The translations under genes were made by a program, and so were the position numbers. A stretch of 64,000 bases of DNA from an uncultured Dehalococcoidia bacterium. Lineage in GTDB: Bacteria > Chloroflexota > Dehalococcoidia > Lucifugimonadales > Lucifugimonadaceae. The notes beneath the pieces are model-generated. The model worked only from the letters and a program-made list of their open reading frames with translations, did not search any database and was not told where the DNA came from. The stretch covers positions 1,612,001 to 1,676,000 of the forward strand of contig OY282385.1 of assembly GCA_958295935.1 (NCBI GenBank). Reading direction: 5' to 3'. Numbering within the stretch: position 1 is the stretch's first letter; the number at the start of each line of letters is the position of its first letter. Shown here piece by piece: positions 35,733 to 44,379 of the stretch.

Positions 35733-36704
35733 TTGACCCAGCCTGCAATGCTCAGCCCGTCCGTCCGAGATCAACTGCTCGCGCAGACCTCCAATCCGGT
35801 CGCCATCACAGTCGATAAGACACAAATACTGTGGTTTGCCGATGGCATCGGAGACGACAACCCACTATGGAACGACGAGAAGATAGCCCGCAACTCACGC
35901 TACCGAGGTTTGGTCGCCCCGCCCACGTTTACCCGACTGCTCCTGTTCATGGCCTCGCCCCCAGGACAGGCCCACTCACTGTTGCGGGCCAACGTGCGCG
36001 TCGACGCCGGCACCGAATGGGAATACTTCCACCCAATCCGCGCCGGCGACCGCATCACCGTTGCCAGCCGCACAGCCGACGCCTTCGAGAAACCGGGACG
36101 CACCGGCCCGCTCGCGTTCGTCGTAAACGAGACCGACTTCTTCAACCAGCACGACCAACTCGCCGTCAGGATGAAGACCACGGTCATTTACATGAACCCA
36201 TCCTCCAGCGGAGCCTCCACCAATGAGACCGCTCGCCATGCCGCCCCCTCCCATGCCGACGATCGACCCTCCCAGGCTGGGGCGGAAAAACCCCTGTGGG
36301 ACGAAATCAAAGAAGGTGACCGACTCCCTTCAGCCGTTTGGCAGACTTCAACACGCGATATAGTCAAATACGCCTCCGCAGGACGAGACTTCTACGAAAT
36401 TCACTATGACCACCGTTTCGCTAGAAGAGCCGGCCTGCCCGGCGTCATCATGCACGGCGGCCTCAAGGCAGCGCGACTCGGCAAACTCATTACCGACTGG
36501 ATCGGCGATGCCGGAGAACTCCGGAAACTGGGATGCCAACACCGCGCCATGGACTTCCCCGGTGAACGCCAGGTGTGCGACGGCAAGGTCGTCCGCAAGT
36601 ATCAGAAAGACCGCCAACGACTGATCGACCTCCAACTCGCATACCGAAACGCATCCGGTACCGCCACAGCACCCGCCGCCGCCGCCGTATCCCTCTTCCA
36701 CTGA
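35733..36704 (+). CDS. double-hotdog MaoC-like dehydratase/hydratase
   Basis: A 323-residue protein with two hotdog modules. Residues 10-150 are a FAS1-type dehydratase domain (KTQILWFADGIGDDNPLWND, VAPPTFTRLL, EWEYFHPIRAGDRITV). Residues 185-320 are a MaoC-like domain (SAVWQTSTRDIVKYASAGRDFYE, HYDHRFARRAGLPGVIMHGG) with the Asp/His pair expected for hydration. Such enzymes add water to enoyl-CoA or mesaconyl-type substrates. The start is TTG at 35733 with GAGG 7 bases upstream. A short Ala/Ser/Pro-rich linker (150-180) joins the modules. Confidence 0.85.
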   Translation: MTQPAMLSPSVRDQLLAQTSNPVAITVDKTQILWFADGIGDDNPLWNDEKIARNSRYRGLVAPPTFTRLLLFMASPPGQAHSLLRANVRVDAGTEWEYFHPIRAGDRITVASRTADAFEKPGRTGPLAFVVNETDFFNQHDQLAVRMKTTVIYMNPSSSGASTNETARHAAPSHADDRPSQAGAEKPLWDEIKEGDRLPSAVWQTSTRDIVKYASAGRDFYEIHYDHRFARRAGLPGVIMHGGLKAARLGKLITDWIGDAGELRKLGCQHRAMDFPGERQVCDGKVVRKYQKDRQRLIDLQLAYRNASGTATAPAAAAVSLFH

Positions 36705-36735
36705 CCCCAGCCTCCCGCAGCTACGAACCCCGCGC

Positions 36736-37455
36736 TCAGGCAGGCTCGTACACCCGCGACGACCACGCGAACCCGACCGCCTCATCCAACTCCGCCCGCC
36801 CCGGTCGGCGCGTCGGCGCCAGCCAGGGGACCCTTCGCTCCGATAGCTCGGCCAGATAACCGCAACGTTTCATGAACTGACCAAGCGTATGCCTGTCACC
36901 CCCCAGAACAAGCCAGTCGATAGGCTCCTCAACCTGCGCAAAGCGCGTCCGGGCCGCCTCGCAAGCCTCGTCGAAGAACTCCCGGATCCACTTCTCCCGG
37001 TTGCGCTGGAAGCGCTTCGCCGATTGACCCCCGGCCCGATGCGCTCCCTTAACGTAGCGCGAACCGCACTTCGCAACCGCGAGAGTCTCGTCACGGGCCG
37101 CTCCCACCGCATACCGGCCCAACCTGAGCAGGATGATCCCGACTGTCACCCGCTCGGACAGACGCTCCCTCAGCGGACCTGGGCCGCAGCCCGACGCCGA
37201 CGACAGTACAGGAAACGGGGGAGCCACCGCCAGGCGTCCCGACCCACCGGCCCCGTACCTGATTAACGCCAAACCGGCAGGTGAACGGCGCGCTTGGCCT
37301 GGAAGCCAGCCCCAATCAGGCCCCGGCTCTATGCCTGGAGGCAACATCTGCGTAGCCGCGCCCCACGGCCCCGCTTCCAGCTCGTCCAGAAGACCCAACA
37401 GTTTCCGCCTGCTCAGCAGCCGGACGACGTGGCCCGCCGCCCCGGGATCCACCAT
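36736..37455 (-). CDS. VLRF1/eRF1-like peptidyl-tRNA hydrolase
   Basis: A 239-residue protein whose second half has the Vms1-like release factor 1 (VLRF1) pattern: VGIILLRLGRYAVGAARDE, VKGAHRAGGQSAKRFQRNREKW (the GGQS motif at 142-145, equivalent to GGQ/GxxQ) and PIDWLVLGGD. Vms1/ANKZF1 and actinobacterial VLRF1 proteins release nascent chains from stalled 60S/50S-tRNA complexes in ribosome quality control. Assignment is from motif memory, not a search. The ATG at 37455 is chosen, 25 bases after the enolase-like stop on the same strand, with GGGAG upstream. No RqcH gene is in the window. Confidence 0.72.
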   Translation of the reverse strand: MVDPGAAGHVVRLLSRRKLLGLLDELEAGPWGAATQMLPPGIEPGPDWGWLPGQARRSPAGLALIRYGAGGSGRLAVAPPFPVLSSASGCGPGPLRERLSERVTVGIILLRLGRYAVGAARDETLAVAKCGSRYVKGAHRAGGQSAKRFQRNREKWIREFFDEACEAARTRFAQVEEPIDWLVLGGDRHTLGQFMKRCGYLAELSERRVPWLAPTRRPGRAELDEAVGFAWSSRVYEPA

Positions 37456-37480
37456 CGCTAATCCACTCCCGGCACAGCGG

Positions 37481-38662
37481 TCAGGGTGTCCACCGCTCCC
37501 CTCTGTCAAGCACAACCCCCAGATCAGGCGCACAGCCGATACCCGGCTCCCGATTCAGCTCGATGTAGCCGTCCACGATTCGCTCATGCGGCTCCAACGC
37601 CTCATGCCGCCACTCCACTTCATACACCGCATGCTCCAACGGCAGAACGTTGCCGAAACCAGCCGTCGCGTGCGCGCTTGTACACAATGAAACCGGCCCC
37701 GAAGGGCAGTGCAAAGACACGCAGCCAGGCTTCATCGACTCAAGCTCGCAGCCCGTAAGAAAAGCCTCCACAGGACCGCCGCAATGCATAACGTCCGGCA
37801 TCACGATGTCCAGAGACTCAGACTCCATGAGCGAACGAAAGGTCTCGATCCCGTAGCCGGACTCAGCCCCGGCCAGCGGCAACTCCGCGCAGTCCCGTAT
37901 TCGCAGAACGTCATCCCCCTGACCGATAGGGTCCACCGGCTCCTCGAACCAGTCCACTCCAATCGCACGCAACTCCTCCTCAAGCGCAATCGCAGATTCC
38001 ACGTCGAACCGGCTGTGACAGTCCACGTACAACTCCACCTCCGCGCCGATAGCCTCGCGAACCGCCGATACCCGCTCAAGTCCCTTCCGGGCCTCCGGCG
38101 GCAGACCACCAGCATCGAACGGCGCACGGCACTCGTCGAATGGCGCGCACTTCACACTGCGAAAACCCTCCGCAACAGCCCTCGCCGCAACGGCCGCGAA
38201 CGACTCGGCAGAACGGTCCACGTGCCCCCCGTCATCCGGAAGCATCGAACGATTGATGTTCGCGTATAGGCGGACGCGACGCGACGGTTCCCCCGCCCGC
38301 CCTGAACCGGCGCGCAAGTAATCCGCCAACGGCAACTCCGCACGCCGCGCCAGAGCGTCCGCAACCGCCGCACGCAAAGAACTCATGGCCGCACCCAGTA
38401 CCCCGGCCGAACGGGCCGAGGCGTCCCCCACCCGCAGAGCATCCACTACCGCGCGGTCCGAACTCAGAACCTCCCCGCGCAGACGGTCAGCCAACCTTGC
38501 AACCATGTCGGGGACGTTCCTGCCCCCAACCGCACCCGCTGCCTCAGCAAAGCCAAACCCTCCCTGACCGTCTCTTATCTCCAGAAAGCGCCAATCCGTA
38601 GGCCCCCGCACGTGCACCTTGTAGAAGATCAACTCGGAAGGCCGGAACCATAGATCAGTCAC
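37481..38662 (-). CDS. enolase-superfamily protein, divergent mandelate racemase-like
   Basis: A 393-residue member of the mandelate racemase/muconate lactonizing group. Metal ligands sit in YVDCHSRFD (Asp 214), FEEPVDP (Glu 240) and AGAESGYG (Glu 267). The barrel has Lys 171 in VKCAPFD, where the usual KxK has lost its second lysine (Ala 173), and SLHCPSGPVS (His 318). The Gly-rich N-terminal capping domain diverges from the other two paralogues in the window. Substrate unknown. The start is GTG 38662 with GAGG six bases upstream. It is 25 bases upstream of the VLRF1 gene and probably co-transcribed with it, which is functionally unexpected. Confidence 0.85.
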   Translation of the reverse strand: MTDLWFRPSELIFYKVHVRGPTDWRFLEIRDGQGGFGFAEAAGAVGGRNVPDMVARLADRLRGEVLSSDRAVVDALRVGDASARSAGVLGAAMSSLRAAVADALARRAELPLADYLRAGSGRAGEPSRRVRLYANINRSMLPDDGGHVDRSAESFAAVAARAVAEGFRSVKCAPFDECRAPFDAGGLPPEARKGLERVSAVREAIGAEVELYVDCHSRFDVESAIALEEELRAIGVDWFEEPVDPIGQGDDVLRIRDCAELPLAGAESGYGIETFRSLMESESLDIVMPDVMHCGGPVEAFLTGCELESMKPGCVSLHCPSGPVSLCTSAHATAGFGNVLPLEHAVYEVEWRHEALEPHERIVDGYIELNREPGIGCAPDLGVVLDRGERWTP

Positions 38663-38808
38663 CGGAAGCCTCGCAATCCCACTCGACTCTCTTCGGAACT
38701 ATCCTAGCCATTCCCACTCCGCAGTCTCACTACACAGACGCGTATGCCGCGCGCAAGCGCCCGACTTGGCTGACCGGTGTAAAGAACAGCCGCACGACCA
38801 CGCGCCTA

Positions 38809-39180
38809 TCACGCCGGCGGTATCTCCGAAGCCGCGAGACCCACCACGTTGCCCTCCGGATCCTTGAACTGCGCAAAGGTCACTATGCCAGGCATAGTCG
38901 TCACCGGTACAACCACCTCACCGCCTAGCTCCGAGGCCCTATCCAACGAAGCCTGAATGTCGGCCACCTCCACGTAGAAGAGCAGCTGAGGCTCACCCCC
39001 AGGCAGCACGGCCCCCACGCCCCCGCCAATACCCTTCCCCTGCTCCTCCTCGAGGATGACCCCATACGGAACGCCAGGCGTCATCTGCCTTATCTTCCAA
39101 TCGAACAAATCCCGGTAGTACTGCTGCAAGGCCTCGTGGTCCTTGCCCAAAATCTCAAAATGCACCACTGCATTCGACAT
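38809..39180 (-). CDS. VOC-superfamily (glyoxalase-like) protein
   Basis: A 123-residue protein of the vicinal oxygen chelate fold: VVHFEILGKDHEALQQYYRDLFDW at 4-27, LLFYVEVADIQASLDRASELGG near 66, and FAQFKDPEGNVVGLA near the end. VOC proteins include glyoxalases, dioxygenases and antibiotic-binding proteins; this is the short, single-unit type, with His 7 and the late Glu of DPEGN as candidate ligands. GGAGG stands five bases before the ATG at 39180. Function not assignable. Confidence 0.85.
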   Translation of the reverse strand: MSNAVVHFEILGKDHEALQQYYRDLFDWKIRQMTPGVPYGVILEEEQGKGIGGGVGAVLPGGEPQLLFYVEVADIQASLDRASELGGEVVVPVTTMPGIVTFAQFKDPEGNVVGLAASEIPPA

Positions 39181-39363
39181 GCCATCCTCCTTTGATAGCG
39201 GCTCGAACATGAATCGACCGCTGCCCCGCTCATCCCGCAATGCGCCGTCCGCGCCTACGCAGACGCCGCACTCCCTCCTTTCCCTCATGGTAGATTATCG
39301 CTTACTTTCACACCCACGCCTGCTTTGCAAGCGCGACAACCCAATACATCGAACATCCCCATC

Positions 39364-40599
39364 ATGGCTATCACCGGAATCAACCACACCAAGACCCCAG
39401 AACCGGACATCCTCATAACAGGCGGCCGCGTGATCGACCCGGAACGAGGATTGGACGGCCCATACGACGTCGCAATTGCCGGTACCCGAATAAGCAGCGT
39501 GGAACCGACGGGCAATCCAGCGCCTGCCGCACGCACCATAGACGCATCCGGCCTGCTGGTAGTCCCGGGCCTGATCGACGTGCACGTACACGCGGCCGGA
39601 AACCTGCGCAAGGCGGTAGGCGAGGAGACCGTGCTCCCTCCCGATCTGGTGGGAGTCCACGCCGGAGTCACAACCATCCTCGACGCAGGCTCCACAGGCG
39701 CATACAACGTCGCAGGGTTCCTCAACTACGCCGCCTCACACGCAAGAACCCGGACATTGGGAATGGTCAACGCCGGAGTGCTCGGAATCTTCCGAGTGCC
39801 GGAAATCAGGGAACCCGAGGACGTGGACCACCACGCCACTGTGGCCGCAATCAGGCTGAGGCCGGACGTGCTCAAGGGCGTGAAGGTACGCATGGTCAGC
39901 CCAGCCATCATTGAAATGGGAATAGACCTTCCAAGGGCTGCAAAAGCCATGGCCCAGGCTGCGGACGCCAGACTCATGGTCCACGTCGGGGACATTCTGC
40001 AAGGACATACCATCGCCGCCAGCCTCGCTCCACGACTGCTCCGGGAAGTGCTCACCGCAGGAGACATCGTTACCCACTCATTCAGCCGCCACGTCGGCGC
40101 GCTGCTCGCAGGGGACGACCTCATCGAGGAAGCCTTGGAGGCCAAACGAAACGGAGTCGTATTCGACGTTGGCGTCGGAAGAAACAACTTCAACTTCGAC
40201 GCAGCAAAGAAGATACTCGATCAGGGCCTCACGCCGGACACCCTGGGATCAGACGTGACCGCAGGCTCGCGCATCACCCCCACCCACAGCCTTACCGAAT
40301 CCATGGGAAAGGTAATGTCCTTGGGTCTCTCGCTCGAAAAAACACTGGACATGGTTACCTGTGCACCGGCAAAAGCCCTTGGCATCCAGAAAGAAACCGG
40401 AACACTCGAACCCGGACGTACCGCAGACATATCCCTACTAGAGGAAATCCGCGGCGACTGGATCTACAGAGACGCCGACGGAGCAGCCAACCGCGGAGAC
40501 GTCGCCATCATTCCCCGCATAGCCATAAGAGCCGGCGAACTTATGCCCCTCGACTTTGGACCGCGCCCATGGGGCTGGCTGCCGGAATCCGCCAGCTGA
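39364..40599 (+). CDS. amidohydrolase (dihydroorotase/deacetylase-like metallohydrolase)
   Basis: A 411-residue amidohydrolase: ILITGGRVIDPERG, then VVPGLIDVHVHAAGN (metal His-x-His), KGVKVRMVSP with a candidate carboxylated lysine, LMVHVGD, IVTHSFSRH and the catalytic Asp in LGSDVTAGS. The tail has APAKALGI and LEPGRTADISLL as in cyclic amidohydrolases. It resembles the EF0837/Atu3266 'amidohydrolase/deacetylase' group. It precedes the selenoprotein gene by about 170 bases on the same strand and might supply its substrate (inference). The ATG at 39364 is preferred over TTG 39325. Confidence 0.83.
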   Translation: MAITGINHTKTPEPDILITGGRVIDPERGLDGPYDVAIAGTRISSVEPTGNPAPAARTIDASGLLVVPGLIDVHVHAAGNLRKAVGEETVLPPDLVGVHAGVTTILDAGSTGAYNVAGFLNYAASHARTRTLGMVNAGVLGIFRVPEIREPEDVDHHATVAAIRLRPDVLKGVKVRMVSPAIIEMGIDLPRAAKAMAQAADARLMVHVGDILQGHTIAASLAPRLLREVLTAGDIVTHSFSRHVGALLAGDDLIEEALEAKRNGVVFDVGVGRNNFNFDAAKKILDQGLTPDTLGSDVTAGSRITPTHSLTESMGKVMSLGLSLEKTLDMVTCAPAKALGIQKETGTLEPGRTADISLLEEIRGDWIYRDADGAANRGDVAIIPRIAIRAGELMPLDFGPRPWGWLPESAS

Positions 40600-40766
40600 A
40601 CCCCCGCCCCGGCTACTCCGCACATCGCGAACTCTGAAAAACCGACGCTGCCCCCGCGCCCGAAACATCCACACACAACTGCCCCCATCGCGAAGCAAAG
40701 CGAGGTATTCGGGTAGACTGCCATGTTGTACGATGGCCTTGATAGGCCGCTTACCGGAGGGCGTAT

Positions 40767-42125
40767 ATGACCAGGCCGCTGAAAATAGTGCAATACCTCA
40801 ACCAGTTCTTTGGAGGCATCGGAGGTGAGGAATACAACGACCAGCCCGTTCAAGTCATTGAAGGGCCGGTTGGACCCGGACGAGCCTTGGCAAACATACT
40901 GGGAGACACCGTCGCCGTAACCGCCACTATCATCGCAGGAGACAACTTCCTCGTCGAAGAGCAAGACCGATCCCTGCCACCCGTTCGCCAGGCCCTCCGC
41001 AAATACCAGCCTGACCTGGTAGTCGCAGGACCGGCATTCGACGCCGGCCGATATGGACTCGGCTGCGCCCTGATATGCCAATTGGCCAACGAAACCGGAA
41101 TAAACGCCGTAACCGGCATGGAACCGGACAACCCAGGAGTCATGAGCCAGAAGGGCCTATACGTAATTCCGACAGGATCCAGCCCCGCTGAAATGGTTCC
41201 AGCCCTCAGAAAGATGGCGGCCCTCGGACTCAAGCTCGCACGCAAAGAAGAGGTCGGTTCCGCCGAGGAAGAGGAATACCTGCCGAGAGGTATCAGGAAG
41301 CCGTTCAATCGTCACAAGCAAGGAGCGGAAAGGGCCGTCGACATGGTCCTCGGCCGCATTAAAGGAGAACCCGTAGCTTCAGAAATCTCCATAAGGCAAT
41401 ATGACCAGGTGGATCCCCCGCCGCCCATCGACGACCTCAGCCGATACAGCGTGGCCCTCATTACCACCGCCGGAATAGTACCAAGAGGAAACCCAAACAG
41501 GCAGTCCACCGAGATACCGCGAAACTACTTCGCATACAGCATCGCAGGGGTCGACTCCCTAACCGTCCAGAACTGGGAGTCCGTCCACACTGGCTTCAAG
41601 GGACACGTATACAACACCTTGAACCCAAACTACGCCCTCCCCCTCCCCGCCCTGCGTGAACTGGATCGAATAGGCGAAATTGGCCAACTGCACGACCGAT
41701 TCTACTCCGTAGTCGGAGGCGGATGCCCGGTCAGCGATGCACGACGAATCGGACGAGGTATAGCAACAGAACTCACCGACGCAGACGTAGAGGCTGTGAT
41801 CCTGGAATCGACCTGAGGAAGCTGCAATCGCTGCGGCGCAACGATATCCAAAGAACTTGAACGAGCAGGCATAAGGGTGGCCATGGTCAGCGCTCTCCCA
41901 TCCGTACCGCTCACCCTCGGAGCACACCGAGTGGTACGAGGAATTCGCGTAGAACACCTCTGCGGAGACCCAACACTCTCACCGGAAAGTGACCGAGAAC
42001 TCATGCTGCTGATAGCCCGCACCGCGCTGCGCGCTATCAAGACGCAGGTGCAAGAACCGACTCTCTTCGAACGAGAGGAAACCCAGGCCCCCAGTGTCCA
42101 CAGGGAGTTGGTCGGTGCGTCTTGA
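40767..42125 (+). CDS. selenocysteine-containing reductase, GrdB-like component B (UGA read through at residue 350)
   Basis: The frame reads from ATG 40767 (GGAGG seven bases upstream) to TGA 41814, then continues in the same frame to a stop at 42125. Across the TGA it gives VILESTUGSCNRCGATIS, which matches the GrdB active-site pattern (ST-U-GTCTRCGAT). The following ELERAGI and PLTLGAHRVV also match GrdB to its C-terminus. The total is 452 residues with Sec at 350, the size and Sec position I recall for clostridial GrdB. GrdB cleaves the C-N bond of glycine, sarcosine or betaine with the Sec. A terminator reading would delete the essential UxxCxxC. The substrate here is unknown. grdA, grdC and grdD are absent from the window. 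Confidence 0.92.
41814..41816 (+). other. TGA recoded as selenocysteine
   Basis: In-frame TGA at codon 350 of the GrdB-like gene. Downstream coding is conserved in the same frame. A short stem is possible just after it (GCTGC at 41821-41825 pairing with GCGGC at 41833-41837), but I cannot show that it is a bacterial SECIS element by eye. Confidence 0.9.
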
Positions 42126-43437
42126 AGTAGGCAGCGTTCAGGTGGACGAAATCCGGTGGGGACCCTCCACCCGATTCTCAAACGGAACGCTCACCCTTGA
42201 CCGCGATGAAATTGAAGAACTCGTCCTCCAGGACTCCCAGATAGAGAGGACACGAGCCGAAATCGCCTCACCAGGCGATTCCGTCCGCATCATAAATCCC
42301 AACGACAAGATCGAACCACGAGTCAAAGTCGCAGGACGAGGCGTCGCATATCCCGGCTACCAGGGCCGACCGACCGAGCAGGTAGGCAGCGGAAGAACGC
42401 ACCGCATGGCAGGCCTTGCGGTCATCGACTGCCTCGACTATTCCGCAGCAGGGGAGAGCCAGGCGGGAGAGGACCGCACCTGGAGCCGGGACGAGCACGG
42501 AACACTCGGAAACGACTGGCCGGAAGGCGTCAGCCCGGACTTCATAGACGTGAGCGGACCAGGCGCGCAACTCAAGCCGTTCGGAACCCTGCACAACCTC
42601 TGCATCGTAATACAGGCCCCCAGCGGAGTCTCCGCCGATGAACAGCACGGCGTTTCACAATCCGCAGCCATGCGGGTTGCCGAGAGAATCGCCGAAACCG
42701 TCAGAAACGTACAGCCAGACTACGTCGAAACCTTCGACACACAACCCAGACCAGACCTCCCAAGCGTCGCATACATACCGCACCTCGCCTCGTTTGAACC
42801 ACAGGTCGGCCCCCGAGGACGATTCGGCAGCGCAGTGTACGGACAGGGAAGGCTGTCAGCGCCCTGGCTGCTGGAATCGACCGAGCTCATGGACGGAGCC
42901 GTCGCAGGATCTGGACACACCTGGATCATGGCCAACAACCCGGTGGTGATGAGCCTGGCCCGCCGCCACGGGAAAGACGTCAACTTCTTGGGATGCATAT
43001 TGCAGCGCACCAACTGGACCAACCAGCGGGAATACGTCCTGGCAGCGCACAGGGCAGGAGTCTTGGCGGAAAAACTGGGCGCGCAGGGGGCAATCATCAC
43101 CACCGACGTGCGAGGTCAAAGATGGGTCGGAACCATGTTGACCGTGCAGGAATGTGAAAATCGGGGCATCGACGTCGTACTCCTCACCGAGGAAGAAGAC
43201 AACGAGAACGGAGCCGCGCCAGCCCTCCTATTCGCACCAACGGAACTGAAGTACGTCGTCACCACTGGCACCGGAGACGTGGCCGGCGGCTTCCCGGCAG
43301 TGGATCGGGTTATAGGCGCTATCGACGAGCCCACGGCCCAATGGTACAAGGCCTTCCCGCCCCTACACGGGCGCTACGGAATCGCGCACGTTGCCGACTA
43401 TTACGGCTACGGCTCACAGAGCTACGCCGACTACTAG
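42115..43437 (+). CDS. GrdE-like component B partner (alpha/beta precursor family)
   Basis: A 440-residue protein matching the glycine/sarcosine/betaine reductase component B alpha/beta precursor: GTLTLDRDEIEELVLQD, a central VYGQGRLSAPWLLES and NNPVVMSLARRHGKDVNF. Its GTG at 42115, eight bases after GGGAG, overlaps the selenoprotein stop by 11 bases, so the two are translationally coupled. In true GrdE, as I recall, a Cys within DGAIVSGNC is cleaved to form a pyruvoyl group that binds the amine. Here the segment is DGAVAGSGHTW with no Cys, and no other T-C or N-C pair occurs. It may therefore be a non-processed, divergent type. Confidence 0.82.
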   Translation: MRLEVGSVQVDEIRWGPSTRFSNGTLTLDRDEIEELVLQDSQIERTRAEIASPGDSVRIINPNDKIEPRVKVAGRGVAYPGYQGRPTEQVGSGRTHRMAGLAVIDCLDYSAAGESQAGEDRTWSRDEHGTLGNDWPEGVSPDFIDVSGPGAQLKPFGTLHNLCIVIQAPSGVSADEQHGVSQSAAMRVAERIAETVRNVQPDYVETFDTQPRPDLPSVAYIPHLASFEPQVGPRGRFGSAVYGQGRLSAPWLLESTELMDGAVAGSGHTWIMANNPVVMSLARRHGKDVNFLGCILQRTNWTNQREYVLAAHRAGVLAEKLGAQGAIITTDVRGQRWVGTMLTVQECENRGIDVVLLTEEEDNENGAAPALLFAPTELKYVVTTGTGDVAGGFPAVDRVIGAIDEPTAQWYKAFPPLHGRYGIAHVADYYGYGSQSYADY

Positions 43438-43464
43438 ACGAGCCGCCCTCCCCGTGTACCAGCC

Positions 43465-44379
43465 TCACTCGATCTGACGAAGGCGAGGATCGAACCGGTC
43501 GCGCAGCCAGTCCCCAAGGAATGTCACCGCCAGCACCGTCAGGGCTATGGCGATGCCCGGAAATACCGAAATCCACCAGGCGTGGGTAACGTAGATCCTG
43601 CCCGCGGAAACCATCGACCCCCAGGCAGGAGTGGGCGGAGGAACACCTACCCCGAGGTAGCTCAAACCAGCCTCGGCAAGAATTACTGAACCCACCAGGA
43701 GCGTGCCTACCACAACCACCGTGTTCACCACCCCAGGCAGGATGTGACGGGCCAAAATCCGCGGCCCGGAAGCTCCGGCCACCTTCGCAAGGCTCACGTA
43801 ATCCGTCTCCTTGAGCGCCAGTACCTCCCCGCGAACCTGTCTCGCGAACCCGCTCCAGAACCAGAAGGCCAGGATCCCAACCAACACCGCAAAGCTCCGA
43901 CCAAGCACGATCACCAAAACCATCCCCAGAAGGATGAAAGGCAGGGCCAGCTTGATATCCACTATGCGCATGATCAGCTCGTCCACCCACCCCCCGTAAT
44001 AACCCGACACGAGCCCAAGCAGAGTGCCCGCAGTACCGCTGATCGCCAGCGTAACACCCGCAACGATCAACGACACACGAGCACCGTAGATGATGCGGCT
44101 AAGCACGTCCCGGCCCAGACTGTCCGTGCCCAGAAGGAACCCGCTCCCCGAGTCGGTGAACGATGGAGGAAGATGGCGGGTGCGCAAATTCGGCAGCTCA
44201 TGCTCATGCGGAGCAAGCCACGGAGCGAACAAACCACCAAACACCAGCAGAGAGATGACCACTATCGAAAACACAGGCCAACGACGAAACGGAAGCGTTA
44301 TACGCCTGATACGACCCTGCCCCGACGACTTGCCAATTTGCCCGATCTCAGATGAAGTGGCCACACCCAAACGCCTCAC
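43465..44379 (-). CDS. peptide/nickel-type ABC transporter permease (DppC-like)
   Basis: A 304-residue inner-membrane permease: N-terminal helix, HLPPSF, then LLGTDSLGRDVLSRIIYGARVSL (the DppC/OppC signature), about five further helices and the ATPase-docking EAA-like loop YVSLAKVAGASGPRILARHILP. The GTG start at 44379 overlaps the dppB-like stop (GTGA). It is third gene of a set with the upstream binding protein and permease B. No ATP-binding subunit is adjacent. Substrate class: oligopeptides or other small polar solutes. Confidence 0.92.
   Translation of the reverse strand: MRRLGVATSSEIGQIGKSSGQGRIRRITLPFRRWPVFSIVVISLLVFGGLFAPWLAPHEHELPNLRTRHLPPSFTDSGSGFLLGTDSLGRDVLSRIIYGARVSLIVAGVTLAISGTAGTLLGLVSGYYGGWVDELIMRIVDIKLALPFILLGMVLVIVLGRSFAVLVGILAFWFWSGFARQVRGEVLALKETDYVSLAKVAGASGPRILARHILPGVVNTVVVVGTLLVGSVILAEAGLSYLGVGVPPPTPAWGSMVSAGRIYVTHAWWISVFPGIAIALTVLAVTFLGDWLRDRFDPRLRQIE

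Noticed and set aside
41877-42125. Separate 82-residue gene after the GrdB-like gene
   Set aside because: It is the in-frame continuation of the selenoprotein beyond the TGA; treating it as a separate gene, or the upstream part as a truncated pseudogene, ignores the conserved UxxCxxC.
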